Source: JBKEDS01 sp047975545 (GTDB taxonomy: Bacteria; Bacteroidota; Bacteroidia; Flavobacteriales; Flavobacteriaceae). From it: a DNA stretch of 35,321 bases. The position numbers and the translations under genes were made by a program. Of this stretch, positions 32,821 to 35,321 are shown piece after piece. Under the pieces are notes generated by a model. That model made no database searches and was not told the origin of the DNA. It saw nothing but the letters and a program-made list of their open reading frames with translations. Within the stretch, counting starts at the first letter, position 1. Each line of letters opens with the position of its first letter. The stretch covers positions 1 to 35,321 of the forward strand of contig JBKEDS010000039.1 in NCBI GenBank assembly GCA_047975545.1, in the 5' to 3' direction.

Positions 32821-33627
32821 ATGAAAAACCTAGATAAAATATTTGCAGAGTATAAAAAACTAAATGTGGTTTTGTCTTTAGAAGATGAACAGGCATTAAT
32901 ATATGATTACATTTATACAACTAATAAACTTGAGGGAAACAAACTCACTCTTGCTCAAACAACCTCAATAATTGAAAAAGGAACGGTTTCAGGCGAAGAT
33001 GTAAGCTTGAGAGATATGTTAGAGCAAAAGGGAGCTTACAAAGCTGTAAAACGTATGCTAAAAGCTGTAGTGAGTAAAGAACCGTTGAGTAAAGAGCTAG
33101 TAATAGAATTGAATTGGCTGTTATTAGAATCGCTTTGGAAAGACGATTTTTATTTGTCTTATAAAGCGAAAGGACAAGAACCAGGGCAGTTGAAAGTAGC
33201 TTCAAACCAAATAAAAATTACATTGCCTACTGGTAAAACCGAAATTATTCAACCCTTAAGTTCTCCTGAAAATGCCGAACAAAACCTTATCGATTTAATT
33301 AACCAAGTTAATTCAAGTACAAAATCAATTATCGAAAAGGCATCTTTTTTAGCTCAAGAAATTTGGTTGCACCAGCCTTTTATCGATGGGAATAAACGAA
33401 CTGGGCGTTTATTTATTAATTTCCTTTTAATGAAAGAAGGCTATCCGCTTTTTGTTTATGAAGATAGAAGTCAAAACTACAACAGCCTTTTAGTTGAACA
33501 GTATATGGAAAATAAACCCGGATTGATTGAGAATTATATTGCTGAAAAACTAATAGATAGAATGCAATATTATATAAATATTGATAAGAATAAAGGCAGT
33601 AATTTGGGATTTAGAATGATGCTTTAG
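32821..33627 (+). CDS. Fic-domain protein, class II (N-terminal inhibitory helix)
   Basis: The 268-residue protein has the full Fic motif HQPFIDGNKRTGR (184-196), which binds ATP and transfers AMP to hydroxyl side chains of target proteins. The N-terminal TNKLEGN (T34 to G39) matches the inhibitory motif (S/T)xxxE(G/N), whose glutamate blocks the ATP gamma phosphate, so activity is held in check in cis. The gene follows the integrase by 28 bases and precedes the next gene by 2 bases. Such proteins act as AMP-transferases in toxin-like or regulatory roles; the target is unknown. Confidence 0.92.
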   Translation: MKNLDKIFAEYKKLNVVLSLEDEQALIYDYIYTTNKLEGNKLTLAQTTSIIEKGTVSGEDVSLRDMLEQKGAYKAVKRMLKAVVSKEPLSKELVIELNWLLLESLWKDDFYLSYKAKGQEPGQLKVASNQIKITLPTGKTEIIQPLSSPENAEQNLIDLINQVNSSTKSIIEKASFLAQEIWLHQPFIDGNKRTGRLFINFLLMKEGYPLFVYEDRSQNYNSLLVEQYMENKPGLIENYIAEKLIDRMQYYINIDKNKGSNLGFRMML

Positions 33628-33629
33628 TT

Positions 33630-34610
33630 ATGGTTGTATACAATTATTCTATACATAACGATTTAGAAAGTAATTTTTTATTTTTAGCATCGAAAGTTGC
33701 CGATTATGAAATGGACAAAATTGACTCACCCGAATTTATACAGTATCAGTACCTGCACAAAGTTGAAAAAACAAACAAAATAAGTGTAGCGAAACAAACA
33801 CAAATACGAAGAAATATTTATCCTGAATTAGAAAATATTTTTGAAATATTAAACTTTAATTATACTAAGGGAATTAATAGCGAGAATTTGCTTTTAAGTC
33901 CGTTTTTCCTCTTTTTTTCTTGGCGTAGAAAAATTAAAGACTATATTTCAAGTGAAGTAAATAGTAACGTTTATTTTGAATCTGCCATTAATAAAGTTGT
34001 CTCAAGTTTAAAAGAATTGGAGTATAGGCTCGGACATAATTTTACGTGGGATTTAATTAGTTCAATAGAAAATAGCTGGTATCAGTCTCGAAATAAATCA
34101 ATTTATGAAGAACTTGATGAAAGAGGGGAATACATATATCCATTACAAATCCGTTTTGTTAAAGATGAAGTAGAATGGTTGCAAACATTAAAGCCTAAAG
34201 ATTTAAAATTACAATATATAGAGATTTCGTCAAAATATTCCCTAAAACAAATAAAAACTCTTTTTGTTAAATTACTGAAGGAAAAACGATATTTCAATAA
34301 AATTTATAATTCTAAAATTAACATAGAAAACGAAAAGTTTTTGGATGTTATGTTTCTTAACGCAGATAATTCATTAAACTTATCATTTGTGCCTAAAGAC
34401 CAAATATTAAATATTGTTAAAGTTTTTTTCTACTTAAGATATAAAGGTGTTGTTGCTTCAAATAAAGAGGTAATAAAATCAAAAATTTCAGAAGTATTTG
34501 ACTGTGGGAAAAGAACTTTTGAAACCTTAAATGATAAAATAATTAAAAGCGATTTAGATGCTGATATGGGAATTGCTTATTATGTAAACAATCAGTTTCC
34601 TCAATCTTAA
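33630..34610 (+). CDS. Unknown protein coupled to the Fic gene
   Basis: I do not recognise this 326-residue protein. It is soluble, highly charged and rich in K, N, I and F. Features are a helical N-terminal third with HKVEKTNKISVAKQTQIRR, an aromatic segment LLLSPFFLFFSWRRKIKDY, HNFTWDLISSIENSWYQSRN in the middle, and a C-terminal part (FLRYKGVVASNKEVIKSK is close) that ends in DCGKRTFETLNDKI, possibly a small winged-helix-like unit. No signal peptide or membrane helix is visible. The start follows the Fic stop by 2 bases, so co-translation is likely and the product may be the target, regulator or partner of the Fic protein. Confidence 0.8.
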   Translation: MVVYNYSIHNDLESNFLFLASKVADYEMDKIDSPEFIQYQYLHKVEKTNKISVAKQTQIRRNIYPELENIFEILNFNYTKGINSENLLLSPFFLFFSWRRKIKDYISSEVNSNVYFESAINKVVSSLKELEYRLGHNFTWDLISSIENSWYQSRNKSIYEELDERGEYIYPLQIRFVKDEVEWLQTLKPKDLKLQYIEISSKYSLKQIKTLFVKLLKEKRYFNKIYNSKINIENEKFLDVMFLNADNSLNLSFVPKDQILNIVKVFFYLRYKGVVASNKEVIKSKISEVFDCGKRTFETLNDKIIKSDLDADMGIAYYVNNQFPQS

Positions 34611-34768
34611 TTTTGCGAACGCAAAAAGAAATAATTGTATAAAAACCGGTTGCTTAAAAAGTTAAGAAGTTGTTTTGCGAAATTAATGTTTCGCAGATTT
34701 CTGTAATCTTTTTGCTTGTAGTTTAGTTGAAAAATTATGTGAAACACATTTAAATAAATTCAACTAAA

Positions 34769-35071
34769 ATGGCAAACGTATTATTTTACACTCACAACAA
34801 GGAAGATTTAGTTAGAGCTGTCCGAATGGTAATTAATGAAATTCGAAAGACAGAAACAATAAGTGATACACCTATAAATCCTGATGAAGATAGGTTAACA
34901 CAAAAAGAAGCAGCTTCTTTTTTAGGAATTTCAGTTACAAGTTTAATAAGTTGGAAAAAAGAAGGCAAAGTACCTTATTACCAAATAGGGCGAAGTATCT
35001 TTTTTTCAAAAAATGAACTTCTTAAAAAAGCTAGGAAAAATCCTAGTTTAGTTAAACCTGCTAGAAAATAA
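34769..35071 (+). CDS. Excisionase-like HTH DNA-binding protein (HTH_17)
   Basis: The 100-residue protein has an N-terminal helical part (about 1-45) and a MerR-like winged helix-turn-helix (about 46-95) with LTQKEAASFLGISVTSLISWKKEGKVPYYQIGRSIFFSKNEL in consecutive pieces, the HTH_17/excisionase family pattern. Proteins of this type bind att-site or promoter DNA of integrative elements and promote excision or repress transcription. The integrase lies 2 kb upstream and a probable replication gene starts 7 bases downstream. Confidence 0.88.
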   Translation: MANVLFYTHNKEDLVRAVRMVINEIRKTETISDTPINPDEDRLTQKEAASFLGISVTSLISWKKEGKVPYYQIGRSIFFSKNELLKKARKNPSLVKPARK

Positions 35072-35078
35072 GTCTGCT

Positions 35079-35321
35079 ATGGAAAAAGAAAGGATACCAT
35101 ACAGACGCATAGGTACAACGTACTGGAAAGACATTGAAAAACCTTTAATTTCAGGCGATTCAATTTCGGTTATGGTGCGTTGGAACAAAGAAACTATAAT
35201 TGCCGACCACGGTAAAACCTACCTTAACCAAATACCAAAGCTTGACGGATTTTGTTGTATTCCCGAGCATATCAATTTCAAACAAATTGTAGGCAATTCG
35301 TATAACACCTATCACGAATTA
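35079..35321 (+). CDS. Probable primase-helicase family protein, N-terminal fragment (cut by window edge)
   Basis: Only 81 residues are visible, beginning MEKERIPYRRIGTTYWKDIE and including VRWNKETIIADHGKTYLNQI, KLDGFCCIPEHINFKQIVG and NSYNTYHEL at the edge. From memory this matches the N terminus of the DUF5906-type primase-helicase proteins that follow an excisionase gene in many Bacteroidota elements; the ATPase part would be outside the window. The frame is open to the last base. It starts 7 bases after the HTH gene stop, in one operon. The family assignment is moderate because the diagnostic motor motifs are not in view. Confidence 0.6.
   Translation, partial: MEKERIPYRRIGTTYWKDIEKPLISGDSISVMVRWNKETIIADHGKTYLNQIPKLDGFCCIPEHINFKQIVGNSYNTYHEL

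Noticed and set aside
1..35321. CRISPR array
   Set aside because: No regularly spaced direct repeats and no cas-like proteins were seen anywhere in the window.

Overview
The window looks like a chromosomal segment from a member of the Bacteroidota, most likely Flavobacteriaceae. The grounds are a SusC/SusD pair, a surface protein with a type IX secretion C-terminal sorting domain, a TPR histidine kinase with a LytTR regulator, a Bacteroidota-style PEP carboxylase, and several promoters with the phylum-specific -7 element TAnnTTTG. No tRNA, rRNA or CRISPR array was seen by eye.

Layout. 1-800: tail of an ISAs1-family transposase and a short SSB, closed by a strong bidirectional terminator. 812-5654 (minus): BspA-like leucine-rich-repeat surface protein, then a LytTR response regulator and its TPR sensor kinase. 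5776-11166 (minus): a complete cytochrome-c-dependent nitric oxide reductase locus, in transcription order norC, norB, norQ, norD, norE and a norF-like gene. 11429-12075 (plus): HigB/HigA-type toxin-antitoxin pair. 12167-14740 (minus): nadA and nadB, the first two steps of de novo NAD synthesis. 14986-15688 (minus): nucleotidyltransferase-like (AbiEii-type) gene with a small partner. 15762-17597 (minus): a 611-residue cysteine-rich protein of unknown function. 17867-20458 (plus): PEP carboxylase. 20580-21253 (minus): PIN toxin and antitoxin. 21487-21647: a candidate structured RNA. 21721-22836 (plus): MscS channel. 22906-31127: a PBP4-like carboxypeptidase with a frameshift in its signal peptide, a SusC/SusD pair, a PLP enzyme and a dipeptide epimerase, which together suggest scavenging of murein peptides. 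31548-35321 (plus): left part of an AT-rich integrative element with integrase, Fic protein, an unknown protein, an excisionase-like HTH protein and the start of a probable primase-helicase.

The most interesting link is regulatory. norC and the unknown 611-residue gene each carry a Crp/Fnr-type palindrome (ATGACAATTGTCAT and ATGACAAATATCAT), and the palindrome centre lies exactly 33 bases upstream of the centre of a Bacteroidota -7 element in both cases. This suggests that the unknown protein, which has features of a flavin TIM barrel related to nitronate monooxygenases plus a cysteine-rich C-terminal half, belongs to the same nitric-oxide response as the reductase. Other points of interest are the one-base homopolymer deletion in the carboxypeptidase gene, the RNA candidate at 21487-21647, the inverted repeats that bracket the HigBA module, and the Fic/unknown two-gene operon in the mobile element.
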